From: Gammaproteobacteria bacterium
GTDB taxonomy: Bacteria; Pseudomonadota; Gammaproteobacteria; SZUA-152
Assembly: GCA_011321815.1 (NCBI GenBank)
Contig: DROS01000026.1
Span: 1-64,000, forward strand
Length of the DNA stretch: 64,000 nucleotides
Direction: 5' to 3'
Part shown: positions 35,239 to 46,100 of the stretch, piece after piece
Layout: each line of letters opens with the position of its first letter
Position numbering within the stretch: position 1 is the first letter of the stretch
Made by a program: the position numbers and the translations under genes
The notes under the pieces: generated by a model
What the model saw: the letters and a program-made list of their open reading frames with translations, nothing else
The model's database searches: none
Told to the model about the DNA's origin: nothing

Positions 35239-37860
35239 ATGCAAAATATTCCTGCATTACGAAGGCTTGGTCTGTTTCTTGTTTGTTTATATCTGATCTC
35301 CGGTGCCGCCAGTCTCTCCTACGAAATTCTCTGGACGCGCATGTTGTCCTTGCAATTTGGGGTCAGCATCTTTGGTGTGGTTGTTACGGTAACTGCCTAT
35401 ATGGCGGGCTTGGGTGCGGGCAGTTTTTTAGGTGTGCACTGGAGTCGTTTGACGGGCCGCCCTTTGCGCCTGTTTGCTTGTATTGAATTATTTGTTGCTG
35501 CTACAGCCGTATTGCTTCCCACATTGTTCCAAATGGTAGATACACAGTTTGCCGTTATCGCGGGCAGTATCAGTTATTCCGGTTGGATTGCGTTGCAAAT
35601 TTTTATTGTTACGCTGGTGTTGATGATTCCTGCCATGGCTATGGGTGCCGGCTTCCCGTTAATTTTATCCGCAGTACAAGGTGCAAAAGTTTCTCTGGGT
35701 AGTATCTATGGGATCAATGCCCTTGGGGGGGCTTTGGGGGCATTATTACCGCTATGGTTGTTGCCTATGTTGGGCTGGCTGTCATCACTGAGGGCTGTCG
35801 CATTAATCAGTTTTGTGGTTGCGGCGGTTTTGTTTTTATTGTCCTGGCGGTTTGAGTCGGTGCAGAAAAAAGAAAAGGTGGAGCCTCTGGTTCGCCCCCC
35901 CACAAAATGGCTGCTGATTTATGCGGGGATAGGAGCTGGTGCGCTTTTGCTGGAAATTGGTTGGGCGCGTTTATTCGGTATGGTGATGTTGCGTACTGAG
36001 TATGTGTTGGCGATTATTTTGGCCGTATTTTTGCTGGGTATTGGTTTTGGCAGCCTGTTGGCTCGATTACTGGTGAGCAAACGTTGGTTCAGCGTCTTGC
36101 CGGTTGTGGCTTGTGGATTTGCTTTATTGAGTTTGTGGTGGTTGCCGACACTTTCAGCCTGGATTGAACAGGCGCATTTTTCTTCTTTGTTTGCCGCATT
36201 ATGGTTACAGGGCTCGGCAATCATTATGTTGACCTTGCCAGTGACGTTGGTGCTGGGCGCCTGGCTGCCGTTGCTGGCAGAGCGCGTGGGTAACCGTTAT
36301 CAAAGCGGAATGTGGTTGTATGGGGCTAATTCACTCGGGGCTGCATTAGGCACGCTGTTGGCCGGTTTTGTTTTTATTCCGAGCATTGGCAGTAGCAGCA
36401 CGGTTGCTCTGGGAGCGATGTTGTTATTGATTTTAGGGCTGGTATTGGCACAGGGATGGGCTTCCCGGCCTGCCTGGGCCTTGGTCATTGTGATGGGGTT
36501 GCTGAGTATGACGGTGGCGGATATGCCGCCGGTATCCCGTTTATTGCCGCAGGCTTATGCACAGGCAAAAACGCTTTCCCTGCACGAAGATGCTATTTCT
36601 ATCACCCATGTTGTTGCAGGCCCGGATGGCCAGCGACAGTTATTGGCCGACATGCGGCGCATGGATGCCTCGTCGGAGCCCACTGCTGTAGAGGCGCAAA
36701 AAAATCAGGCACGATTACCGTTGTTGTTGCATGCTGAGCCACAGCGGGTTTTGTTTTTGGGTTTAGGGACGGGGATTTCTGCGTCAGCGTCTTTGGCATT
36801 TCCCGGGTTGCAGCGCACTGCCGTTGAATTATCACTGGGCGCAATTAACGCCGCACAAAAGGAGTTCCGGCCAGTCAATGGCAGCATTACCGATTATTTA
36901 AAAATTGTGCGTGATGATGCCCGCCACTTTTTATTGAGCGATTCTGAACATTATGACGTGATTGTTGGCGATCTGTTTCACCCTGATCTGGTGGGGCGTA
37001 GCGCGTTGTTGTCCCGTCAACAATTCATTCGTGCACAAAAACGCTTGTCACCCGGTGGTGTTTTTGTGCAGTGGCTGGCGCTGAATCAATTTGATATCAA
37101 TAGTCTGCAAGTGGTTTTGGCGACCTTCAAAGACGTATTTCCGGACGCTGTTATTTTTGTGGATGCTTTTCGGTTGGCGATGGTCGGTGTACGTGATGGC
37201 AGTATTGGTAGTGTGCAGTTATTGGGTAATGTACAGCGGCTAACGGATGGACAGGCCGAGTTGGCAACGGGAGGGGAGGGGGCGTGGACATGGCTGGGAC
37301 GTTATTGGGGGGGGATTCCTGAATTTGATGTACCGCGACAGGATGAGTGGGCTCCAGTGATTGAATATCAACTGCCAGAGGCTCGCTACGATGGCCAACT
37401 GGATATTTCCAAGATATTGTCATGGTTATTATCTATTCGTTCTCCGTTGGGTGCGGCAGCCAGTTATCTTGGTGTCAGTGAGAATAATTTCCCTCAATTT
37501 GAGCGCGCATATATTGCCACGGAATTAGGGCATCGCAGTTGGTTGGCTTTGTTGTATGGGAAGGCTGCGGAAGGCCAACGGTTGCTACCGCTAGCTTATC
37601 AAGCCAACCCAAAAGACCGCTGGGTAGGTTTTGCATTGGCGGATGCGGTTTTGCAGGATCGTGCTGCGGCAGAGGCGCGCGGGCTGAATGAACGGCAGTT
37701 GTTGGAATCGGTGCTGCGTATACGGCCGGATCATGCAGAGGCATTGCGTCGCCTGTGGGAGCTGGCGGAATTGGCGGGGAACCGTGAGCAGGCCGCCGTT
37801 TACCGGCAGCGTTTCGCGGCGTTGAACCCACTGGATTCTGCGGTGCAAAAAACTCAGTAA
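35239..37860 (+). CDS. Fused membrane (MFS-like) spermidine-synthase-like methyltransferase with C-terminal TPR-like region
   Basis: The 873-residue protein has about twelve hydrophobic helices (residues 10-430). The motif LYLISGAASLSYEILWTRML near the start is typical of fused MFS/spermidine synthases. A Rossmann domain follows with the AdoMet loop LFLGLGTGIS near residue 505 and VGDLFHPDLVG near 580. The last 120 residues are Ala/Leu-rich helical repeats resembling TPRs. Polyamine synthesis is not proven, since such fusions often lack the SpeE catalytic residues. It sits inside the oxidase locus between two gene runs. I prefer the ATG at 35239 to a TTG at 35215. Confidence 0.85.
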   Translation: MQNIPALRRLGLFLVCLYLISGAASLSYEILWTRMLSLQFGVSIFGVVVTVTAYMAGLGAGSFLGVHWSRLTGRPLRLFACIELFVAATAVLLPTLFQMVDTQFAVIAGSISYSGWIALQIFIVTLVLMIPAMAMGAGFPLILSAVQGAKVSLGSIYGINALGGALGALLPLWLLPMLGWLSSLRAVALISFVVAAVLFLLSWRFESVQKKEKVEPLVRPPTKWLLIYAGIGAGALLLEIGWARLFGMVMLRTEYVLAIILAVFLLGIGFGSLLARLLVSKRWFSVLPVVACGFALLSLWWLPTLSAWIEQAHFSSLFAALWLQGSAIIMLTLPVTLVLGAWLPLLAERVGNRYQSGMWLYGANSLGAALGTLLAGFVFIPSIGSSSTVALGAMLLLILGLVLAQGWASRPAWALVIVMGLLSMTVADMPPVSRLLPQAYAQAKTLSLHEDAISITHVVAGPDGQRQLLADMRRMDASSEPTAVEAQKNQARLPLLLHAEPQRVLFLGLGTGISASASLAFPGLQRTAVELSLGAINAAQKEFRPVNGSITDYLKIVRDDARHFLLSDSEHYDVIVGDLFHPDLVGRSALLSRQQFIRAQKRLSPGGVFVQWLALNQFDINSLQVVLATFKDVFPDAVIFVDAFRLAMVGVRDGSIGSVQLLGNVQRLTDGQAELATGGEGAWTWLGRYWGGIPEFDVPRQDEWAPVIEYQLPEARYDGQLDISKILSWLLSIRSPLGAAASYLGVSENNFPQFERAYIATELGHRSWLALLYGKAAEGQRLLPLAYQANPKDRWVGFALADAVLQDRAAAEARGLNERQLLESVLRIRPDHAEALRRLWELAELAGNREQAAVYRQRFAALNPLDSAVQKTQ

Positions 37861-37934
37861 TTTAATCGGCTATATCATCTGTTTTGAAGGGCGTGCGCAA
37901 TGAATAAACAGGTTTACAGTGGTAGTATGTGGCT

Positions 37935-39263
37935 ATGAGCGGTAACGATACCTTGAGTAAAATCCCCATCAGAGTAGAAGCTGCCAATGCCGGTGTCAGC
38001 TTTCACTGGCGTCGTCGGTTGGCGCAATTTTTGTTCATTGCCATTGCCGTGATTATTCCGGTGAGTGGATTGCTGCGTATTGATTTGGTGGCAGGTGCCT
38101 TTGTGGTGCTGGGGCATCAAATTTGGTGGGCCGACTTTTTTCTGATTTTTGGTTTATGGATGCTGCTGGCCAGCGGCATGGTGATGTTGTACTCCACGGT
38201 GGGCACAGCTTTCTGTGGTTGGGCTTGCCCACAAAACACCTTGTCAGAGATAGCCAATGAATGGACTTACCGTCTGCTTGGCAAACGTGCGGACATGAGT
38301 GTTTCCGGCGCAAAAATGAAAGTGGCCGACAGTAAAAACCGCCTGTTGAATTGGACGTTATTGGGGGCGATTTTACTGGCCATGTCCATGTTGCTGGCGT
38401 TGATCCCCCTGCTTTATTTTTATCCGCCAGACGTCATCTGGTCTTTTATGACTTTCCGGGATGATGAGCGTCTGGCGAGTTCATTGCATTATATTTACGC
38501 CGTTTTTGTGATACTTGTTTTGGTCGATGTGAGTGTCATTCGTCATTTCTGGTGTCGCTTTATGTGCGTTTACCGTGTGTGGCAACATGGCTTCAAAACC
38601 AAGCAGACATTGAAAATTGCCTATGACGATACACGCTCTTCCCAGTGTGAAAAGTGCAATTATTGCAGTACCGCATGTTTTATCGGGCTTGACCCGCGCA
38701 ACACGGACATGTACGACAGCTGTATTAATTGTGGTGAATGTATTGATGCCTGTGCTCAGCTACAAGGCAAAAAAGGTGAAACAGGTTTGCTGTCTTTTGA
38801 AAGGGGCGCATCGGGAAAATCATCCGCTTTACGCAATCTGGCCTCGATCTCCTTACGTGTGCGCTGGACTCTGCCATTTTCTGCACTAGGTTTGGGGATG
38901 TTTATTTGGGGGTTGTTAACGTATAACGGATATCATTTGGCGGTTTATCGTGCCGACCAACAATTTGGCTCAGTGATTCGTGACTATCGCATTGCCGTTT
39001 CCAACAAACTGTATCGTCCTGCAGAGGCCACGTTACGTATTGAAGGTTTACCAGAAAACAGCTATTCGATACCGGAAAAAGTACTGCGTTTTGATAGTGC
39101 CGGGCGGATTGATGTAAATCTGCGCATTGAGCCCAATGTGCCACCTGGTTTGCATATGTTTTTGGTGCATGTGGATACAGCGGATGGCTGGCATAGTGTT
39201 TTTCGTGTACAACATTTTGTGGCGGAAAATGTTGCGCCCGAAGTAGAAAATAGCGCTTTTTGA
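37935..39263 (+). CDS. ccoG: CcoG/FixG-type polyferredoxin membrane protein
   Basis: CcoG reduces copper for cbb3 oxidase assembly. The 442-residue protein has membrane helices near 30-50, 65-85, 138-160, 190-210 and 300-320. It carries the FCGWACPQ motif (93-100) characteristic of CcoG/RdxA, and two 4Fe-4S cysteine clusters (CEKCNYCSTAC and CINCGECIDAC) around residues 236-275. A C-terminal periplasmic Ig-like domain follows. I use the ATG at 37935 over the GTG two codons earlier. In standard loci CcoG is followed by CcoH and CcoI; neither is seen here. Confidence 0.92.
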   Translation: MSGNDTLSKIPIRVEAANAGVSFHWRRRLAQFLFIAIAVIIPVSGLLRIDLVAGAFVVLGHQIWWADFFLIFGLWMLLASGMVMLYSTVGTAFCGWACPQNTLSEIANEWTYRLLGKRADMSVSGAKMKVADSKNRLLNWTLLGAILLAMSMLLALIPLLYFYPPDVIWSFMTFRDDERLASSLHYIYAVFVILVLVDVSVIRHFWCRFMCVYRVWQHGFKTKQTLKIAYDDTRSSQCEKCNYCSTACFIGLDPRNTDMYDSCINCGECIDACAQLQGKKGETGLLSFERGASGKSSALRNLASISLRVRWTLPFSALGLGMFIWGLLTYNGYHLAVYRADQQFGSVIRDYRIAVSNKLYRPAEATLRIEGLPENSYSIPEKVLRFDSAGRIDVNLRIEPNVPPGLHMFLVHVDTADGWHSVFRVQHFVAENVAPEVENSAF

Positions 39264-39309
39264 TATACCCGGAAATGCTGTATTTATGTATTAAACTGTG
39301 GACCTGCCA

Positions 39310-39810
39310 ATGAATAAAACTGAAGATACACCCAAAGTCGAAGATGAGGAAAAAGATCCTCCACCTCCCGGTAATCTTAAAGATACCCAATGGGGTGAAT
39401 TGCCAGCCGATAATTTTGGTTATGCCTCCGATGAAGAACGCCGGGCCAAACGGGGTCTGGAAGACTGGGAGTTGGTGGAAAAAATTCCCGAGTCACAACA
39501 GCCTGTGCCACGCTGGTTTATTGGTATTATTGTTGCCGTGATGTTAGTGGCAGTAGGGCTCAGCTTTCCTTTTTGGGGGGACCGTCCCGGTTATGAACGT
39601 GAGTGGATTAATTGGGGGTTTGGTGCGGCGCTGTTGTACACTGCCGTGTTTGGTACTTTCGTTTATTTTATGGTGAATTTTTACGGCTCCAAAGTGGCGG
39701 GGCGTTTGGATACGGACAAAGAAAAAAATGCAGAGTCACCCACAGACAGTAAAGAAGCCAGCAGCAAAAAAAATGCAGCACACCCGACGTCCAAATCTAC
39801 AGACAAATAG
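39310..39810 (+). CDS. CcoP-like membrane subunit lacking heme motifs (second copy)
   Basis: A 166-residue protein with a long charged N-terminus rich in Asp, Glu and Pro. Then QPVPRWF leads into helix 1 (about 75-95), which ends PFWGDRP; helix 2 is near 108-128 and a charged Ser/Lys tail ends the protein. The PLPRWW-then-helix pattern of CcoP is recalled by PVPRWF, but there is no CxxCH. It shares PxWGxRP with the 30775-31398 protein. The next gene starts inside its 3' end. Confidence 0.7.
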   Translation: MNKTEDTPKVEDEEKDPPPPGNLKDTQWGELPADNFGYASDEERRAKRGLEDWELVEKIPESQQPVPRWFIGIIVAVMLVAVGLSFPFWGDRPGYEREWINWGFGAALLYTAVFGTFVYFMVNFYGSKVAGRLDTDKEKNAESPTDSKEASSKKNAAHPTSKSTDK

Positions 39811-40096
39811 CTGTTTCGGTTTAATGGCGCTGTTGTTGTCGGCCTGTGATATCCCCAACGAGCCATTGGTGTACCCTGATGCTGATTCGTCAGCAGCGCA
39901 GCTTTATCAGGCGAAATGCGCCAGATGTCATAATGCGCCGCAGCCTCATGCGCATACTGCACAGGCATGGCCTGCTATTTTGCAGCGCATGCAGATGCGC
40001 ATGAAAACAAAAGGGGCGACACCGTTGAATAAAAATGAATTAAGCGAAGTGCTGGATTATCTTCAGCGACATGCCGCACCGGTAGAGTTGAAATGA
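39773..40096 (+). CDS. Monoheme cytochrome c lipoprotein
   Basis: A 107-residue protein with a lipoprotein signal (LLLSAC, lipidated Cys near residue 25) and one heme motif CARCH (about 48-52). A Met-rich stretch QRMQMRMK may hold the axial ligand. Small c-type lipoproteins act as periplasmic electron donors held at the membrane. Its start lies within the preceding gene in another frame, and its stop overlaps the next start. Confidence 0.8.
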   Translation: MQHTRRPNLQTNSCFGLMALLLSACDIPNEPLVYPDADSSAAQLYQAKCARCHNAPQPHAHTAQAWPAILQRMQMRMKTKGATPLNKNELSEVLDYLQRHAAPVELK

Positions 40097-40527
40097 AACA
40101 ACAATTTTCTGTTTGTTTTGTCCGTTGTTTTAAACGTTCGTTTTTTATTATGTTGTGCGCAGGATTGTTGTCTGCCTGCTCTAACGAGCAATCGGTCATT
40201 CTTGGCCCGCAGCAGTGGCAAGACCTGGGATTCCGGGTGGAAACACGGCCCAGTCCCCTGCGGGTAGGTATGAATGAATTTATTGTTATTGCCAGCCGCG
40301 AGGAATACAAACCCGGTGTAGGATTGGTGGTAATGCTACGGGTGGGGGAAGACAAAGAATGGCGGCAGGCGATCCAGGACGGTTTTACCGGCGTGTATCG
40401 TCGCGCTGTGAAAGTGGATGACCCTGCAACACAATCATTAGCAGTGCATGTGCGTCGGGCGAAAAGTGACGATAAAAATGATGAAACGGTGTTGTTTTTT
40501 CCGTTGAGTCAAAATCGGGCAAATTAA
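40093..40527 (+). CDS. Lipoprotein of unknown function
   Basis: A 144-residue protein starting in an ATGA overlap with the cytochrome lipoprotein gene. The N-terminus has a basic start, a hydrophobic stretch and LLSACS, a lipobox (lipidated Cys about residue 27). The remainder is beta-rich with no heme or copper motif that I recognise. Its position after CcoG and cytochrome genes is where CcoH often sits, but I see no sequence reason to call it CcoH. Confidence 0.65.
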   Translation: MKQQFSVCFVRCFKRSFFIMLCAGLLSACSNEQSVILGPQQWQDLGFRVETRPSPLRVGMNEFIVIASREEYKPGVGLVVMLRVGEDKEWRQAIQDGFTGVYRRAVKVDDPATQSLAVHVRRAKSDDKNDETVLFFPLSQNRAN

Positions 40528-40639
40528 TCATTTTAACTATGAAACAAACCCACAGCAGGCTGGCGGACGATTAACACCGTAATGTCCCCAGCGGAAGGTG
40601 TCGGAGTGTTGTGGGTGTGCTGTGCGCCGGTGATTTGAT

Positions 40640-41149
40640 TTATTGTTGGGTCTTGGCTGCCAGACGGCGACTGCTGCGCCAGCGCCGTAATAATAAAATG
40701 CGCTCTCCGCCACGGGTATCACAGCAGGTTGGGCAGGTGAGGTACGCCAAATACATTTCTTTGGGCATGCGACCACTGTCCAATAACAGCATTTGCTGCT
40801 CACGCACGCTGGTGCGCAGGGTTCCAATGCCGCCCTCGTGTAAAAAACCCTGTAATTGGAAATCAGCGGGCAGATGTAAAAAATGGCGTGAAGGTGATTC
40901 ACCTTTTTCCAGTAACCGAATCATTTTCCCGCGCAGCCAGCCAGTGCGTGTTAATGCAAAACCGGGCCAGCGCTCGCGTAATTCCAACTGCTCAATTTCG
41001 TTTTGTTGACGCTGCTTGTAGGTTTCATATGACAGCGGCATGTGCAGGAAGCTGGCAATGGGTAATGCGTGCGCAGTGTGGTGGGCCAGATCAACATCCT
41101 GTTTGTGCCAATCAGGGTATTCGCCAGGGCAGCCGCATTCAAGCATCAT
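40640..41149 (-). CDS. Unknown cysteine/histidine-containing protein paired with half-CcoN
   Basis: A 169-residue soluble protein. It begins MMLECGCPGEY, has HHTAHALP near residue 23, and CPTCC near 138, so a metal site is possible. The middle is helical and basic. Its start overlaps the stop of the half-CcoN gene by 4 bases, so the two are coupled. It is convergent with the + strand oxidase genes. I do not recognise the family; a cofactor-handling role is only a guess from context. Confidence 0.65.
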   Translation of the reverse strand: MMLECGCPGEYPDWHKQDVDLAHHTAHALPIASFLHMPLSYETYKQRQQNEIEQLELRERWPGFALTRTGWLRGKMIRLLEKGESPSRHFLHLPADFQLQGFLHEGGIGTLRTSVREQQMLLLDSGRMPKEMYLAYLTCPTCCDTRGGERILLLRRWRSSRRLAAKTQQ

Positions 41150-41715
41150 GACTGTTTTTCGGAACTCAACTTGTTGCGGATTTTGCGGAAAGTCAAAAAT
41201 ATATTGGCAAAATAGACCCAGAAACCAATACCCATGATGGTGGAAACGGTGGCGATAGTGGGGCCGTAAAAGCGATGAATATTGTCCACCGAATCGGGGT
41301 CTTCCAACAGGGCAATGCCCTCAAGAATGCCGAAGGTCATCAGGGTGCTGTAAAAGCCGGCGATACCGAGGCTGGTCCACCAAAAACTGTGTTGTACCAA
41401 GCGCCTTGAGTAGAGGCGGACGCCGCCCATTTTGGGTAACAGGTAATATGAGGCGCCCATGAGAAAAATCACCACGCCGCCAACTACGTTGATGTGGGCA
41501 TGAGCCAGTGGGTCGATGAGATGTCCGGGGCCGCCGTAGGGGCTGCCGATACTGTCCAGCCATGCGCGCACCGGGCGGATCACTTGCAGGACACCGTGTA
41601 CAGTGCCAATGAACAGGCACAACGCGGATACCATCAGATATTTAACAAGATAGGCGTCATCATCTGACGCGGTGGACGGATTGTTTGGTTGGTGTGGTGT
41701 TTGCATGAAGTACAA
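41146..41715 (-). CDS. Half-length CcoN-like membrane protein (second copy)
   Basis: A 189-residue protein with about four to five helices. The segment LAHAHINVVGG followed by a helix ending YYLLPKM matches the helix X-XI region of CcoN-like proteins, as in the copy at 25835-26371. An extra His lies in the first helix (TVHGVLQVIRP) and another in QHSFWW. The CuB His-His pair and Tyr are absent. A Met three codons in (41706) may be the true start. It may bind heme b as a scaffold or quinol/NO-related partner; function is unknown. Confidence 0.75.
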   Translation of the reverse strand: MYFMQTPHQPNNPSTASDDDAYLVKYLMVSALCLFIGTVHGVLQVIRPVRAWLDSIGSPYGGPGHLIDPLAHAHINVVGGVVIFLMGASYYLLPKMGGVRLYSRRLVQHSFWWTSLGIAGFYSTLMTFGILEGIALLEDPDSVDNIHRFYGPTIATVSTIMGIGFWVYFANIFLTFRKIRNKLSSEKQS

Positions 41716-41834
41716 CTGTCTTTATATGTAGAAGGTCCAGAGGAGGGTGCATGCCGCACGCTCAGGTACTGTGTTTGTTTACAGCCCCTGATTGTGGGTG
41801 TTTTTTATCCGTGACGTGCATGCAAAGGCCGCAC

Positions 41835-41863
41835 AAAAAAGCCCGGGAAATCCGGGCTTTTTT
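41835..41863. terminator. Bidirectional terminator-like hairpin
   Basis: AAAAAAGCCCGG, GAAAT and CCGGGCTTTTTT form a perfect 12-bp stem with A/T tracts on both sides. It lies about 30 bases past the - strand microprotein stop and upstream of the half-CcoN gene. Confidence 0.88.
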
Positions 41864-41893
41864 GCATTCGGGGCCAGGAGCCCCGTATTTGTT

Positions 41894-41998
41894 TTATTTC
41901 TTGCGGGCGTCAGCAGCAGCATCACACCCCATACCACCCAACATGGTGGTAGAGACGAGAATGAACAAAAACACAGTAATTGGTACGATGATGGCCAT
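41894..41998 (-). CDS. 34-residue membrane microprotein
   Basis: On the - strand an ATG follows GAGGAGAATTTTTG (good ribosome-binding site) and opens a 34-codon frame. The peptide starts MAIIVPITVFLFILV, is hydrophobic for about 20 residues, contains one Cys (GGMGCDAAAD) and ends in two Lys. A terminator follows, so it appears to be a stand-alone expressed gene, the fourth microprotein of the locus. Confidence 0.62.
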   Translation of the reverse strand: MAIIVPITVFLFILVSTTMLGGMGCDAAADARKK

Positions 41999-42172
41999 CA
42001 AAAATTCTCCTCAGAATCCCTCCCCCCACAGGAGGTTTGGTAAAAATCAGCCCCGAGTCTACCCAATTGGCCGGGGGCGTGCAAGTTTCATTAAGCGTAG
42101 CAGGCCCGGGCATTTATATTGATTGTTTGTCCGGGCTAAATTGGTGAGCGGGCAGGGGATAAACCGGCTGTA

Positions 42173-42972
<800 letters not shown>

Positions 42973-42992
42973 GAGGTGATTGTCGCACGAAT

Positions 42993-44557
<1,565 letters not shown>

Positions 44558-44667
44558 TTACACCACGAGGGCGGATATTGCGATGCCGGGTCTGGGAAGC
44601 ACAGCGGCGGCACCTCACCTGCGTGGTAGTACGTGGGGACGCTGCGCTGTGAATCATCCTGGCCAGC

Positions 44668-45105
44668 TTAGAGTGTACTCAGTATTGCCCAGGCGAGCAC
44701 CATTTGGGCACCGAACCCAACCAGGAATGAAATAACCCGCAGTGCCGGGATGGCCAGGGTGAATGCCACCACATGTACCAGTCGTGCCGTAAAATAGACG
44801 GCGCAAGCTTTCAATGTCACCGGCGTGGAAAAATTGACTGCATGCAGAATCAACACCAATGGGGCAAATACAGCCAGGTTTTCTGTTGCGTTTTCATGCG
44901 CCTTCAGCATGCGTCGCGCCCATGCCGCCCGTGCCTGACTGTGGTCATATTCCGTGGGATTCCAGATGGCGGCAACGAAGCCCTTTTCCACGATCCAATT
45001 GGTGATGTAGGGCAACCAGAGTAGCGCGGTCATGGTGGTGGTGGCGGTCAACCAGAATAGTTCGCCGGACAGCAAGGTATTTGCAGAGGACAATATTTCG
45101 GGCAT
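44668..45105 (-). CDS. MAPEG family membrane protein
   Basis: A 145-residue protein with four hydrophobic helices and the MAPEG pattern RAxxAxxNxxENLAxFAP (here RMLKAHENATENLAVFAP). MAPEG proteins include glutathione-dependent detoxifying enzymes; the bacterial ones are mostly uncharacterised. It is the third gene downstream of tetR, after a tautomerase and a carboxymuconolactone decarboxylase-like gene, which suggests a role in handling electrophiles. Confidence 0.88.
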   Translation of the reverse strand: MPEILSSANTLLSGELFWLTATTTMTALLWLPYITNWIVEKGFVAAIWNPTEYDHSQARAAWARRMLKAHENATENLAVFAPLVLILHAVNFSTPVTLKACAVYFTARLVHVVAFTLAIPALRVISFLVGFGAQMVLAWAILSTL

Positions 45106-45161
45106 GTTTTGCTCCTTGTTTTTGGGGAAATGGAAAAGTGAGAATTTCCGGGAATGGTGGT

Positions 45162-45710
45162 TTAATATTTTTCCCAGCTCATTGCGGCAAACTGCCTGTC
45201 CAACGGTGTGTGGGCCAGATGATTGGTGTAATTGCTCAGTGTCTTCAACGCCACAACAGTCAAGATATCCAGCATGTGCTGTTGTGTGTAACCGGCTATT
45301 TGGAATGCCTGTAGGTTTTTCGTTGGTACCCAGCCCCGGTGTTCCAGCACCGCGAGGGTGTATTGGCGCAAAGCTTCAAGGCGAGCATCAGATAAGGGTT
45401 GCTGTTGTCGCAGTTGTTGCAAGGTATCGGCAGGCATTTGCACCATGTTGGCGATAACGGAATGTGCAGCAACGCAATAATCGCAGTTATTTTTTATGCT
45501 TACGGTCAACGCGACGATTTGCTGCTCTACCGGTGTCAGCGCACAGTGTTTCAGTGCTTCGTTGATGGCGGCATAAGCAGCGATGGCTGTCGGTGATTCG
45601 GCAAATACGCCGTAAAGATTAGGGATGAAGCCAAAGGCTTGTTCTGTTGCCACCATGATGGGTAACGATGCGGCAGGTGCAGTGGTTTTGTTATGTATGG
45701 TGAAAGACAT
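45162..45710 (-). CDS. Carboxymuconolactone decarboxylase / AhpD-like protein
   Basis: The 182-residue protein has the AhpD/CMD motif with CDYCVAAHS (Cys-x-x-Cys plus His), the redox centre of alkylhydroperoxidase-like proteins. The start at 45710 has GGAG seven bases upstream; the longer open frame lacks similarity. It lies between the tautomerase and MAPEG genes in a likely TetR-controlled operon. Peroxidase or quinone-related reductase activity is inferred. Confidence 0.88.
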   Translation of the reverse strand: MSFTIHNKTTAPAASLPIMVATEQAFGFIPNLYGVFAESPTAIAAYAAINEALKHCALTPVEQQIVALTVSIKNNCDYCVAAHSVIANMVQMPADTLQQLRQQQPLSDARLEALRQYTLAVLEHRGWVPTKNLQAFQIAGYTQQHMLDILTVVALKTLSNYTNHLAHTPLDRQFAAMSWEKY

Positions 45711-45784
45711 TTTTTGTCTCCTGTTGATTATTGTTCTGGTCATTAACCCGGCAACGCTGATTACTGGGTTAATGACCCACAAGG

Positions 45785-46003
45785 TTATTTTTGGGCCGCC
45801 ATATCGCGGATTGTCTCAGTGGTGACGGGGACTCCTGCCACCCCCCATTCACCCGAATTGACATCTTCGATGATCACCCAGGTCACTGGACGCACACCTT
45901 CGCCTTCCACGGCGACGATGGCATCCGTTACCCGACGAATAACCTCCTGTTTTTGCGCAATGGACAGACATCCGCTGATCCCTTTTATTTGTGCTAATGG
46001 CAT
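45785..46003 (-). CDS. 4-oxalocrotonate tautomerase family protein
   Basis: A 72-residue protein. After Met removal the N-terminal Pro (PLAQIKGISG) is the catalytic base of this family; the typical QKQEVIRRVTDAIV helix follows. It is the first gene after the operator at 46069-46082. Small tautomerases act on reactive dienols or acrylate-like compounds; the substrate is not known here. Confidence 0.88.
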   Translation of the reverse strand: MPLAQIKGISGCLSIAQKQEVIRRVTDAIVAVEGEGVRPVTWVIIEDVNSGEWGVAGVPVTTETIRDMAAQK

Positions 46004-46068
46004 GTGTTTCTCCTCTGTTTACGTTAATGGGTACTGCTGTTTGGCGCTGTGAGTCAGCACTACAATAA

Positions 46069-46082
46069 GGACCAATTGGTCC
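46069..46082. promoter_or_regulatory. TetR-type operator upstream of the tautomerase operon
   Basis: The perfect palindrome GGACCAATTGGTCC shares its half-site (GGACCNATTGGTCC) with the site at 46698-46719. It is 66 bases upstream of the tautomerase ATG and 19 bases past the tetR stop, on the - strand path from tetR to the operon. Confidence 0.8.
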
Positions 46083-46100
46083 AAAATAAGGTAAAAAAAA

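Noticed and set aside
40093-40527. CcoH identity for the lipoprotein after CcoG
   Set aside because: CcoH has an N-terminal helix rather than a lipobox, and no sequence similarity was visible.
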